Assembly: GCA_910574455.1 (NCBI GenBank)
Contig: CAJSYZ010000008.1
Coordinates: 1,050,637 to 1,114,636, forward strand
Length of the DNA stretch: 64,000 bases
Reading direction: 5' to 3'
DNA from: Trichaptum fuscoviolaceum
Lineage: Eukaryota; Basidiomycota; Agaricomycetes; Hymenochaetales; Trichaptaceae
The position numbers and the translations under genes are program-made. Positions 23,858-34,781 of the stretch are shown here, one piece after another. The notes under the pieces are model-generated. The model was not told where the DNA came from. It did no database searches and saw nothing but the letters and a program-made list of their open reading frames with translations. The number at the start of each line of letters is the position of its first letter. Position 1 is the stretch's first letter.

Positions 23858-24822
23858 TCACCAGTCTGGCTCACGTTTGCTGTACTTGCGTTTAGCAGCT
23901 CCGAGCTTTCGGCGTGCTCTCTCTCTGCAAGTGGGGCTGCAAACGAGGGAGCGGACTGGTTCGCACTTCGTACCACATTCTATGCAATCATCCTCATCGG
24001 TATCAAGTTTTTCCCGCCTGTGCATCAGGAATAATTAGCGCTAGGGTCATTCAATATTTAGAGAATAGTCTGAGTTTCACCTGTCGTTATCTGCATCTCG
24101 CCTATGCTTGGAACAGCTCCTCCTTGTCGAAAGAAAACCCGGATTTGATTCGTCATTTGCACCCTTCTCTTCATCCTCCCACTCGTCAGCCGATTGATAT
24201 TTAGAGGCATTTGATTTTGCATCGGACTCTGAGTGGTATTCCGAATCGCTTTGAGGGTCTTCACGCTGTACTTTACGCGAAGGACAGTAGGCTCCATTTC
24301 TAAGTTCGAGTTTGGTCTTTCCTTGGAATATTGTCTCATATGCCTCCGGAAGCTCGGTCTTGACCTTTGTCTTGACAGTTTTTTTCTTGCTTTTCTCATC
24401 GTCTTCATCGAGGGCTAGAGTGTCTCTATCGACTACAAGATAATTAGAGACAAACTCAACATCTATGGCTTAGTACGCGAAAACACACCTTGGACTCTTG
24501 CAGGTAGAAAGAGGGCAACTGGAACGCAGGCCATAGAAGCACACGACTTGCTGCAGAACTCATGTCCCGGAAATCTACGTCGTGTTTGACACATCTTTAT
24601 ATACATGTAAGCCATCATACATTGACATGGATATAGAATACTCACTTTACATAGATCTTTCTGTTGACGATCTGCTTCCTTTTCAGCTTTACCAGCACAG
24701 TGTCGTCCGCAGTATGGATGAGAGTCAATGCGCTGTTTCTTGTTACAATACTTCCGACAAAATAATAAGCAAGTCATGTCGTCATAGATAGATGCGCTAC
24801 TCACCGAGCAGACGTTGTCCAT
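23858..24822 (-). CDS. Zinc-cluster protein related to the N-terminus of fungal zinc-PARPs
   Basis: Small multi-exon gene. Exon 1 (MDNVCS) joins to YCNKKQRIDSHPYCGRHCAG, forming a CxxC...YCxxxC cluster. The next exon starts within LCKMCQTRRRFPGHEFCSKS, a second CxxC...FCxxxC cluster. An acidic/basic low-complexity exon follows (DRDTLALDEDDEKSKKKT and onward), then a last exon with CIECGTKC...VCSPTCRERA and a basic end (KRKYSKREPDW), stop 23858-23860. The clusters have the same spacing as those at the N-terminus of the zinc-PARP gene at 28035, but no catalytic domain follows. It may be a truncated paralogue or an adaptor; I cannot tell. It sits between the heparinase-like gene and NADAR 2. Confidence 0.7.
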
Positions 24823-25035
24823 TGTATAGATGGCGAAGACAGGCGATCTGACAAGATAGTATATTAGGGAAAAGGGAAGTAAGAAAGCAAGCAAGCATGC
24901 ATTACGCACCGGAGGAATGGAAACTTATATATGATTCTCAGAATATTAGAGCGAGGATTACAGCGAGAAATAACGTCATAAGAGATCAATTCAACAAAGC
25001 CCACCTTCACCACGAAGCCCGTAAACGGCCTACGC

Positions 25036-25908
25036 TCACCTATGATAGCCCCTGAATTTCTCCCTTAATCGCATAAGAGCTTTCCCAAGTTCATTTCGCC
25101 CCTTCCTGTCCGCTCCAATTCCCCAGAAAGAGTCCTTGTCGGAATCCTATGAACCATAACACTGCATCAGTAGTTGGTACTGGAATCCATAGACCTGACT
25201 CACTTCAACCAGTTCCGCATCTCCAGTCGCTAACAGTTCCCGTTTTAGGCGAGAATGTTGTTCAAATTTTAAGCGAAGAACCTCGTCCATCTACCTTAAA
25301 AGTGAATACAATAGGGGACTAGATGCTTCCGGAAAACTCACCATCTGCACTTTGACAGATTGCCAATCACTGCGTACCTCGGATTGAAACCTGTGCGCTT
25401 CAGAGAATGCGTCGCTTGGCCATTTTGAGCAAGTTCGTATATGTTCTGCAAGTAAAGGCCGGTGCTCAAAGAACTGTTTACCATTACTGTCAGTGACAAT
25501 GATCGGAGGAAGATAAAATTTCCATTCACCTTCAGGGCTTGAAACAGGTGCTCGCTCGTCGGATACCGTTTCCCCCGATACTTGACCGGGTGAGCGGAGA
25601 AGTTGGTGAAGCCGTAATAGGGGTTTTGCTTGTGATAGAAGAGAATTCTCTGCCTTCGTGGCGGCGACCTTTGAGAATTGTGAATTTCCCGACGTGAATT
25701 GTGCCACGATGAACCTGTCCGGTGCTGGGCATAGCCATTGACTTTGGTCTGACTCGGACGAGCCCAGTACAGGAAGGAGAAGCACGAACAAACGTCCACG
25801 GAGCTAGGTCGAGCGTAGTTGTACCCTGACTGCGGAAACGATAATTGGGAAGATATTAGTAGGTTTTTGAAAAGAGGCGCCTTGAGAATTCAGCACACTT
25901 ACTGCCAT
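25036..25908 (-). CDS. NADAR-domain protein 2
   Basis: The start MA (25906-25908) is followed by an intron, then a Ser/Arg-rich N-terminal extension of about 60 residues absent from NADAR 1 (SGYNYARPSSVDVCSCFSFL and onward). The domain is complete: HKQNPYYGFTNFSAHPVKYR, GKRYPTSEHLFQALK, FFEHRPLLAEHIRTCSK, VRSDWQSVKVQM, DEVLRLKFEQHSRLKRELLA then TGDAELVE, and DSDKDSFWGIGADRKGRNEL then GKALMRLREKFRGYHR with the stop at 25036-25038. Introns fall at the same places as in NADAR 1. NADAR proteins act on ADP-ribose-linked substrates; the adjacent PARP-type genes suggest a connected function here, which is inference from context. Confidence 0.88.
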
Positions 25909-26380
25909 GATGTGATGAGTGTACACAACGCTTGACGGTAAACTAGCAGCTCAGTATATGTATATGTGCAGCAGTAGTACGATACAGATACAGCTAGCTG
26001 GGTGAAATAGCGGCATGCGGCATCAAGTTCTGAACGAGGCGAACATGAGGCAACAAACGGTGGCTGCGGTGTTCATCAAGGGATTTCGAAACATCATTGC
26101 CTCTAGTAGACTTTCCAGTTTCAAGTATAGCGTGGTGATAAGCACAGCCCCTATATGTAGTCCATTGGCGACGCGCAGGTATTGCTTTTTATGCTATGTA
26201 GAGTTCGTTACGGGTATGCATCATAATAGCCAGTGTGTTCGGTAGAACAATGACTTAGAAAAGAGTGAGTCATAGCAGCAAGTTTGAACAATATGCAGAA
26301 GATTTGGAATAGGGAATCAGACGCAGAACACTTTGAAAAAGCAAAAGGTAGACCAGTAAAAACTTAACTTGGTCACAACC
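25909..26380. other. Intergenic stretch between NADAR 2 and a PARP-type gene
   Basis: This 472-bp stretch presumably carries the NADAR 2 promoter and the PARP 3' UTR. A 76-codon ORF at 26015-26245 has no recognisable features. Confidence 0.45.
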
Positions 26381-27614
26381 TCAGACTTTCTCGTAGCAGA
26401 CGATGTATGTAGCATGGATCGCATTCGAGTCTTTAACCATTATCCTTTCGCTATCCAATTTCTAGGAAAGGACCTTAGCTCAATGCTCCCACATAGACTC
26501 TGCAGAGGAACGTACAATTCTCGTATTTTCAGTCGGTCCACCAAGCTCATCAGAAACGGTGACAAGGCAGATAACAGAAACTCTAAACGGAGAAGTTGTG
26601 CATGATGTGGCATAGCGATCAGCCGCTTGGCTGGAGAGTTTGCTGTATATACCTGGCCCATACCTGCGAGCCTTCAGCGTGCATTCCCTCCATACAATGA
26701 GAACTTTACCTTCCATCCATTTGCGAAGTCCCAAATGCAAAATACCTGAAGTTTGATTTCAAGGCCATGCAGATTCCGCATGATCCAATGTTGCAGAGTG
26801 CTTCTTTCTGCTGCAAATGGGCGCCAAAATTACAGATGCACTGGCTGCTGAAGAAACTATATTCTTGTCGAGGACGTGAGCCAGAATTCTCCAGCTTCTT
26901 GCTAGTACCACAGAATGAGTTTAAGTAAAGAGTTTATAGAATACAGCCAATAGCAATGTACTGACATATAGTTGCTTTGATCCATCTTTACTGAACTCGA
27001 ATAGTCAATTTCGAATATCCGTCCAATTCTGAATGAAGAGCCAGGCCTTTCGTTGCCGATGATCCACCGGTCTTCGAATAATGATGCAACTGAGGCACAG
27101 AGCTTAGTCACTGGTACTCGAAGAAGATAGAAAGAACACACTTTTCACGAAAGACCCAGAGTCCATCCTTCTGCAGACTTCCGTAATCGAAGGACTCGTA
27201 GGAGTCTGAAAAGACTTTAGACTAAGACGACTCGAGATTTGCGTGTGCTGGAGCGTCCAAGTACTGCCCAGTGCTGATAATTGATCAGAGCGAAGCGTGT
27301 ATTTCCTGCCATCGCGTTTGATGATGATAGTTGGGCGTACAAGATAGACCTATTCTCAGCAGAAAGCAGGAGACGCGTCAACAGGGACAAATAGCGCGTA
27401 CTAGTAGTACGCCCACTGGCAGAACACTCACCCGACGCTGACACTGGCACTCTTCGGTCTCATCCTGCTCGATGCTTTCTTCTCCTTTATTACCGCCTCC
27501 GTTACTGGTCTTGTTGGAAAGGATAGAATTCGTTACGATGTTAGGCATTGAGTCTGGCGACGTATCGGCCTTCGCAGTCAAGTACCCTTGGACCATGGAG
27601 TAGATAATGCCCAT
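26381..27614 (-). CDS. Divergent PARP-type ADP-ribosyltransferase domain protein
   Basis: Start MGIIYSMVQGYLTAKADTSP at 27614. A Ser/Asn-rich segment and a region with IIIKRDGRKYTLRSD and YGSLQKDGLWVFREK follow (junctions uncertain). The C-terminal half fits a PARP catalytic domain: FRIGRIFEIDYSSSVKMDQS; EYSFFSSQCICNFG; ALCNIGSCGICMALKSNFR; YGPGIYSKLSSQAADRYATS; then SERIMVKDSNAIHATYIVCY and EKV at 26381. Alignment by eye with the zinc-PARP at 28035 places FFSS where that protein has WHGT, so the NAD-binding His appears to be Phe, while the Tyr (GIY) and a Glu (SER) are kept. The start is divergent from 28035 with a 420-bp shared upstream region. Activity is doubtful; family membership is reasonably supported. 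Confidence 0.68.
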
Positions 27615-28034
27615 TTGTGATAGTTATCCTCCTTCCGATGGGAAGGTAGTGAGTCAAGTCGATTCGTTTGTACATTGCATTTTGCTAAATTCCAGTGACA
27701 GTATATGCTAGTGGCTATGAAACAAAGTAGTGACTCATAGGCTTGTCCTTGGATGTATGACCGCGGCCCCCAATATATCAGTTAATATCGGTAAACCTGA
27801 GTCACTATTCAGGACCCAGGACAGATGACCATTGGCTCAGAAATATGTGGTCCGCAGCACCTCCGAGGCTATGATTCAACACCGCCATCAATAACGACGT
27901 GCCAATTACAGCCCGTTTGTCCTCATATTCTATTCGTGTAGCTGCACAAAGGACTTGAACTTGAACTTAGACTAGCTCTTCGAGCAAACCTTCCTCAACC
28001 ATAGAACTCTCCAAGATTAATCCGCGAAACTTCT
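27615..28034. promoter_or_regulatory. Bidirectional promoter between two PARP-type genes
   Basis: This 420-bp region separates the divergent starts at 27614 and 28035, so the two ADP-ribosyltransferase-type genes probably share regulation. I cannot assign specific elements. Confidence 0.5.
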
Positions 28035-29825
28035 ATGCTTACCCAGCACCAGAAATCTCGTTTTATTCAACCCGCTGCGTCTCCTGTGGATGCTTTTGTA
28101 CAAGACTCTTTACCTCAGAAGGCGGTTGCAAAGCTATGTAGAGTGAGTACTGTAATTCATTCGAGCATATCTTTACTTATACTATTGCTCTTTCCTAAGT
28201 ACTGTGATATTAATCGGAGAACAATAACAGCGGGAGGTAGTTTATCTCCATACTGCAGCACCGAATGTGCTGAGCTTGCGAGGGCCCGGATGCCAGCGAG
28301 AGTTCATCCAAGGTACAGCGTAAACGTCGCCCCGTTCAAAGAAAATCTTTGCGCGGTATACATTTTCAATACGGTGAACGTCGCAGTCGTCATCTTACTG
28401 ATATATGTGTGCGTTTATTTGCAGGTCTGCGGGGAACATCCCAGGCTCCGAGTCAATGGTGGTGCTAAAGTCTATGAATTCTGTTCGCGTGCTTGTGCAG
28501 ACACGGCCAACTCACAACATCCTGACACCCTTCAGACAAGTAGGGTACATGGGAAGAACGGCGAGGTCATAGAAGCACTACTGGAACACGTTCCGCTTCG
28601 TTTCAAATGTGCCTTGCCTGGCTGCTCGTTGAGACCAGAAAACAACGAAGCCGGTGGGTACTGTTCCAAAGGTCACAGAGAGTGAGTCGCACATATGACC
28701 TCAATGAGTTGCTCTCAAGACTAAGCTTCAAGTTAATAGGGAAGCGAAGACTCTTACTGCCGCCGGAAATGAATGTTTATTGTGCAAGAAAAGAAGAGCA
28801 AACAAACTTGGCTTTTGCAGTGAAACCTGTGTTGTCAATGCACAAAAAAAAGCCCCATGCATTCTTCCCGTTCCAGAGGAACACAATATATTCAAAAACG
28901 GTATGAAACACACGATTTTATTATCAGTTCAGTGTTTATTTACAATACTTCGAAGTGCGAGAACAGTTCACTTCCTCCTGGAGACATCCCGCACCTGAAA
29001 TCCCTGCCGTTCGATTCGTCTATAAAGTAATTAGCACGAAGGAGATAACTGACAAATATGAGTCTTACAGGTAAGTTAAATAACCTATGAACGATACATC
29101 TGCTCGAAAGTCCAAACAATAGGCAAGATGTCGAAAGACGGCGAAATTTCAATGCTCGAAAAGGCTACCAACCCGGAAATGAACGACGCCGATGGCATGG
29201 AACTAGGAGAGCATGCAACGTCGGCGACGCTGCCAGTGATTTGTGCATTACGCCGAATTGCGCTCTGTGTTCGATTCTGCGAAACTCGTTTTTATTAGTA
29301 CACATCAAAAATAACCGTACCTGGAAACGGTACGTACATCTATTTGTTGGCCGTGGTTGTAAACCATCTCATCGACGGAAAAAGCTGACTTGGGCATATA
29401 CTTCTACCGGATAGGTTTGGGATGGGATTTTATACTACGTCAACATCATCCAAGTCAGTGAGCTTTTTATTTATTCGTAGGTGAACCATTAAACTCTAAT
29501 ACATAGGGCGAATGACTACTCAAAAAACGGTTCCACTTCACCATACAAAGCTATCCTGCTGAACCGCGTCGTAGTGGGCAGAGGTTGCAAGTTGGATGGC
29601 ACAACACCCAAACAAGATGAGGCTCTGACCAAGCCACCTCCCGGATACGACTCGGTTCGTGTCATTTTAAAATGATTTGTAAAACATACTAACATGCCAC
29701 AGGTTTTGGGAGAGACAGGGGCAAAACTTAATTATGACGAAACTATAGTTTACAGAGAGGATGCGCTTCTCCCTTCGTATCTCGTCCTTTATGCCAATAC
29801 TTCTCATTCTACTTTACAAAATTAG
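28035..29825 (+). CDS. Zinc-cluster PARP-type ADP-ribosyltransferase
   Basis: N-terminal half: repeated Cys clusters, formed across introns: KLCRYCDIN...PYCSTEC, LCAVCGEHP...EFCSRAC, KCALPGCSL...YCSKGH, ECLLCKKRRANKLGFCSETC. C-terminal half is a PARP catalytic domain: QFTSSWRHP, VRFVYKVISTKEITDKYESY, NERRRWHGTRRACNVGD (catalytic His), CITPNCALCSILRNSF, FGMGFYTTSTSSKS (Tyr), NDYSKNGSTSPYKAILLNRV, PPPGYDSVLGETG, and LNYDETIVYREDALLPSYLV (Glu). The H-Y-E set expected of a poly/mono-ADP-ribosyltransferase is therefore present. The stop is 29823-29825. One junction near 29456-29508, between SSKS and NDYSKN, does not join in phase with GT-AG sites that keep all residues; see findings. Neighbours include two NADAR genes, possible erasers of its product. 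Confidence 0.82.
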
Positions 29826-30100
29826 ATGAACAAAGCGTTCAGATTCAAACATTGCATGACGTATGTGGCCTGTAACAATTACCATGAACATGACCGAGAC
29901 TCGATTCGAGCGTTTTTCTGATATGATTGGAAGCACAACAACATTCCTAAACACAGAGAGCGCAACATCATAATGCATTGCATAAAACAACTCGATACGA
30001 GCATAAGAACATATGTAGTCTGCTATGGTTCGACGTAAAAAACATATGAAGCTTCCTACAACGAGGGAATGGGTTTTTATTTGAAAGGATACGGAGTTGT

Positions 30101-31392
30101 TCAGGGTGCGAAGAGAGTGTTGAGGAAGGCCTCGCCGGCAGCCGACTCCTTCTTGACGGGCTTCTTCGCCGCCTTTTTCGCACGCTGCTGCTTGACTTTG
30201 TGTTAAGGATGTGAGTCAATGAACAAGTAGAAAGAATAAAGGAAGTGACTTACGAAGCTCCTGCCTGCGGAGAGTCTTCGCGTACGGGTTCAAACGGAAG
30301 AGTACAAGCTTGTTTGTGAGCGGGTTCTTGTGTTGAGTCCAAGGACGCTTTTGGGTCTTGGGGCCAGCCGCGCGAACAACAGATTGAATCTCCGAGCTGT
30401 TGATAATGCGGGTAACATCTGGGTTCGAGATCTTCGCGGTCGGGAGGAAGTAGTCCTTCTTCTGCACAGATGCCTTGTCGAACGTACCGAACACCTCATC
30501 AAGACGTGCGAATGCGCCCTCAGTCCAGATCACGAAGCGACCGAGGTGACCGCCGGGTGCAAGCTGGAGAAGGTTAAGGCGGGTAACATTGACGACCTCA
30601 ACACCTGGGATATTACGGAACGCACGAACGATACCGTTGTCGTTGTTGTAGACAACAAGAGGACCACGGCGCTGACGATGGCGGCGGTTGCGGAGCTTGC
30701 CCTTACCAGCGCGGAGTTTGCGCGAGTTAGAGACTTTCACGACATCATTGTATGCACCAAGACCCTTAAGAAGGGCTACAGCTTCCTTCGTCTTCCTGAA
30801 GCTCTCCGCTGCATCGGCGATGACAAGCGGGACCTCCTCAACCTCCTCAACACGGTGTCCGCGCGCAAGGACGAGAGACGGGAGGGCAGAAGCAGCAAGA
30901 GCAGAGACAACTGCGAAACGGCGCTGGTTCTGGTTGACCTTAACGTGCCAGCGGCGCCAGACCTTGGTAGGTGCGAACATGCGACCACCTCGGCACATGT
31001 TACCGAACGCAGCTTGACCCGAGCGGTGCGTACCAGAGCCACCAACGCGAGGGATACGTGCAACAGCACGACCAGTACCCCAAGACTCAGCAGAAGTCTG
31101 GTGACCCGCCTTCTCGCTCACGGAATACGCCTGGCGCTTGTTCTTCGCGATACTCTCTACACAAGCAACATCAACTTCCCCACCCTCAAAGTAAATCAAG
31201 AAAAGCACTGACTGTGAACTTGCTGGACAACATCGAGCCTGATCGGAGCCGTCAAAACGGCAGGAAGAGGGAGGGAAGTCGAGGCCTCTAAGATAGATTA
31301 ACAAGTTCAGTCTATATTTTTCAAACTAAGGAAGTGTATAGCTACGCACCCCCTGAGGCAGAGCGCACATTAACGGTCGGGCGGGAGGCCAT
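30101..31392 (-). CDS. RPL4: 60S ribosomal protein L4 (uL4)
   Basis: The start [15 protein letters not shown] at 31392 is followed by an intron, then [20 protein letters not shown], a second intron, and the highly conserved body: [60 protein letters not shown]. The C-terminal extension is Lys-rich, and a last intron near 30204-30254 precedes the final exon, which ends AFLNTLFAP (stop 30101-30103). Length and composition match eukaryotic L4. Intact. Confidence 0.95.
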
Positions 31393-32202
31393 TGTCGTCG
31401 ATGGTCTTGAGGTGGGTCTTGAGGAGAATTGAATGCCGACGACGAACACAGTTTGCGTGTAGTCTATGTAGCGTGAGAATGCTATACAAGAACTGTACAG
31501 TTCCAAACATGATTCTAGTTTTGTAATATTCTAGTTATGTAACTTGTAGATTATATTACATAATTGTGAGTGTTGGTTGTAAGCCCAGACTCAACGGCGT
31601 CCGACCTATAAATACACGAAAGATGATCTTCTGGGAAGATCAAGCAGGCACAGCTTGCAAGTCCATATTTTTACTTTTACTCTTCCTGTTGTGGCGGACC
31701 ATGCCTTCTCTCCTCCGATGCACTTGAAGTTGTCCAAATTTCGCTGACAGACAAGCTCTGGATGTATGCACCTGCTTCATTTAGGCTTGTCAAATGCAAT
31801 GCTTGGCATGAAACATCTTGGCAACTCTGGTACTTCTGAGGTTTTTCTGTGTACTTTCGACGCGCAAGGCTCGCCTGAGATGTAGTTCTGGATACTGAAA
31901 ATACCGCCGACGCTCGCCTACGCTGGGTGACAAGGTGAAGAAGAAGACGATATAGCTGCAAGCAAGCGAGCGAATAGTCAAAGGAATTTCCAAACGGACA
32001 GAAGCGCCAACTTTTCCACGCCCAGACAGGGTACAAAAAGGACTTGCGCTGCAATTTGACACTTTCAATATTCTCCCCTCCAACGCCCTCTTCCCCTGTT
32101 CTTCGTCGCCCCAGGCAACGCCCAGTCACCTTTGCTCGTCGTTCACGACACTTCCAGTCACTCTTTACTTTTGGATTATATTCTTCATTTTAATCCTTAA
32201 CA
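31393..32202. promoter_or_regulatory. Divergent upstream region of L4 and the MAG-like gene
   Basis: This 810-bp region lies between the divergent starts at 31392 and 32203. The last about 130 bp before 32203 are pyrimidine-rich (CTCCCCTCCAACGCCCTCTT and CCCAGTCACC-type stretches), as is common in front of strongly expressed basidiomycete genes. The 150-codon antisense ORF at 31677-32129 shows no coding features and is not called. Confidence 0.5.
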
Positions 32203-33577
32203 ATGTCTCGCTACATTTCTGCTGCACTCGCCGTCTCGGCCACGATCGTTTCTGTCGTCGCCCAGGACGCGACGAAGAGTCAGTTCCCGGCTACGCCCCT
32301 CGCCAGCAAGCACTTCAGTTACCCTTCTGGCATTGTATGTCGTTTTCATAACGTGTCTCAAGCTCTAGCTACTAACTTCGATCTACCTAGCCTTACCAAG
32401 CCGACACCGATGACCTCTTGCGTGGCACCCAGTTCGGCTACAATCTGTGCAACTCTACTACCGAGGGCCAGGACTCCCTTTGCCAGACGTCCTTCCTCAA
32501 CCATATTGATGGTCAGTGATTCGTTCTTCGTACATCTTGTTATGGTATTTATAAAACTACTAGATTTCTGCCTTTGGGCGCCATCCAAGCCCAACTCCCT
32601 CATCGCCGACACTGAGGGTGAGGAAGTTGCCTGGTGCACCAAGCCGGGTCGGGGTACCCGCCTTATCCCCCCTGGTGCTCTCACTGGTCTGCAGTACATG
32701 AAGACACCTGATTATGTCCAGGTTGTTGGGTTCATCGACCAGACTAAGATCAACCTCCAGGCTGATGACTCTGGAGGAGAGCTTGACCCTCACGGTGCTG
32801 ATCTCGTATGTTATCTGTATGGATCCTGTGTGCTGTACATGTTCTGACCGTTGGTTATTCACAGCGTGGTAACCCTCTTGGTGGACTGGTTTACTCGAAT
32901 GCCTTCCCATCGAACGGTGGCAACAACAACTCCTACCAGCAGGTCATGGAGTGGCACAAGTGGGTCTACAGTATTGCTCGGTTTAATTCATTTGTTCTGA
33001 TTTTCTGTCCAACTTCAGCTTCATGGGCGGTGGAGCTTTCTGCTTCAAGGCTTGCGACCCCGCTGGAGCGAATGCTGCCAATTACTGCCAGCACATTTAC
33101 GATCGTATTGGTTGCGCGTACAATGCTCCCAACGCCGCTCAGGATGGTGTCTTCGTGGCTTGCGAGGGTGACAATCAGGATTTCCCGGGTGTCTACACAT
33201 CCAATGGTCAGGTTATCACATACTCTCAGCCCCCGGAGTCACTCGGCGCCATTAGCACCATGCCCTACCAGCCTCGCGTCCCAGCCTCCTCCAACTGTGT
33301 GACCTATTCGAGCGCTGAGCTCTTCGCGTCCGCATCATCTGCGTTCCCCACATCTCTCCTGTCGACCACTGCTGCGTCCGCTACTGGCACTGGCACAGCC
33401 AAGACATCTGGATCAGGCTCGTCAGGCTCTGCCACTCGCTCAGGTACAAGCTCCACTGCTACAAGCACTGCCAATGCCGCCGTGCGCGTCGGCAGCATGA
33501 CCCCCGATAACGGTGCCTTTGCTGGTGCTTTCATCGCCCTCATGGGTATGCTCGCCTCGACCGCTTTCCTTCTTTAA
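32203..33577 (+). CDS. Secreted GPI-type glycoprotein of the fungal MAG-like family
   Basis: Signal peptide (MSRYISAALAVSATIVSVVA, then Q). Five exons join across four introns: after YPSGI (to PYQADTDDLL), after LNHI (to DDFCLWAP), after GADL (to RGNPLGGL) and after EWH (to NFMGGGAFCF). The body has paired Cys motifs (FCFKACDP, YCQHIYDRIGCAYNAP) and the conserved DGVFVACEGDNQDFPGVYTS. A Ser/Thr-rich mucin-like stretch follows, then a C-terminal hydrophobic tail (GAFIALMGMLASTAFLL) typical of a GPI-anchor signal. Basidiomycete genomes carry several such genes annotated as macrophage-activating glycoproteins; the biochemical role is unclear. Intact. Confidence 0.85.
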
Positions 33578-34169
33578 GTGCGAGCGAGTACGTCCCACCT
33601 CATGAGTGTTGATGATATTTGATGATGGACACTTGACGGTTGTCCTGTTATTTTTCCTCTCTACCCTTCTTTGTCTTTGATACCATGCATTACGGACATC
33701 TATTCTCCACTTACCCAACTCGCATGTGTTTCTTCCCGCTTTCACATGTTGGTCGACAACACATTATCCGTTTTCACGCTATCCTTTTCTAGCCTACACA
33801 CATTTAGGATCTTTAGTGCCTATTTGGAATAATACGAAGGCTCTTCATAAGATCCCAGGTTTAAACTCTTTCTGAATACAATGATAGGCATCTATCTCTG
33901 GATGGTCAGACTAACTTGTAAGTTCCTGCGTAAGAAAATAAATCTTTAGGCGTAAGCACCGATTTTTTCTTTGAAGGCGCGTAGGCGAATCATATTATTA
34001 CTGGATACTGATTGTAAGTGCAGCACTTGACGTGGAGGATAACAAGTTGTCTAATCTTCAACTTTATAAAATGTTATGAAAAGGAAATATCGAAGGATGA
34101 AAGTAGACGGACAAACAATAAATGTCATCGATTTTGCAACTTGCACGGACCACATCTCAGGCTCTCCAC
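33578..34169. other. 3' flank between the MAG-like gene and copy B
   Basis: About 590 bp of AT-rich DNA including the 3' UTR of the MAG-like gene. I see no gene. It ends at the GCAC (34170-34173) that abuts the terminal repeat of copy B. Confidence 0.5.
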
Positions 34170-34173
34170 GCAC

Positions 34174-34781
34174 ATCAGGGAAACTACTTTCTGCTGAAAG
34201 TGACTTAAGTGTTACTTAAACGTCCTGAGAGACTGAAGTCTTAAATAAGGCAAGCTTTACTTATTCATGCATGTCCTCCCATTATTCAGGACAAGTTGGC
34301 TGAAATAAGTGCGGGCTGGCTTAAATAAGGAAAGATGGCTGAATCAGTGCTCTAAGTGTTTCAGGCATTCTGCATCCCAGTGCTCCAGTGTATCATCCTT
34401 TAATTACAGCAGTAGACAAGTGTTGTAAGACAAATTGCAGTGCTCAAGAGTCTAAGTGCATAAGAACGATCCAAGTATTTCATTGCATCAGAAATATATA
34501 AGACAACATTATGTAGCTATCAGTGCCTCAGCGTTCAAGTACATCAGTCATTTACGCAAGACTAAGCATAGCAGTCGCTATCATGGGATCCGCCACGACA
34601 TTATCCTGAACCTCTTCCGTGACGGGCAGTGGCAGGCCACATTTCGCTGCCGTGCCTTTGTTTCTACCGCTACGCCAAAGAACATGCAGAATTGAAGACT
34701 GCTCTGCGAGTCGATGGTAATATAATGTTGAGCGCACGGACAGAAACGAAAAGAAGAGGCTCACTAGTGATTGATTTGCCC
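34174..34781. repeat. Left terminal repeat and subterminal zone of copy B
   Basis: The TIR at 34174-34195 is followed by about 590 bp rich in CTTAAATAAGG, CAGTGCTC, AAGTGC and TTCAGG words with no gene. Length and word content correspond to the 585-bp zone at 11578-12162. Confidence 0.6.

Noticed and set aside
31677..32129. 150-codon minus-strand ORF upstream of the MAG-like gene
   Set aside because: No domain or intron pattern. The region is the pyrimidine-rich promoter and 5' UTR of the gene at 32203.
34171..34173. Two- or three-base target duplication with ends read as CATCAGGG
   Set aside because: A three-base reading gives GCA against CAC, which do not match. GCAC with ends ATCAGGG fits four bases, so that reading is preferred, though a two-base CA cannot be excluded.
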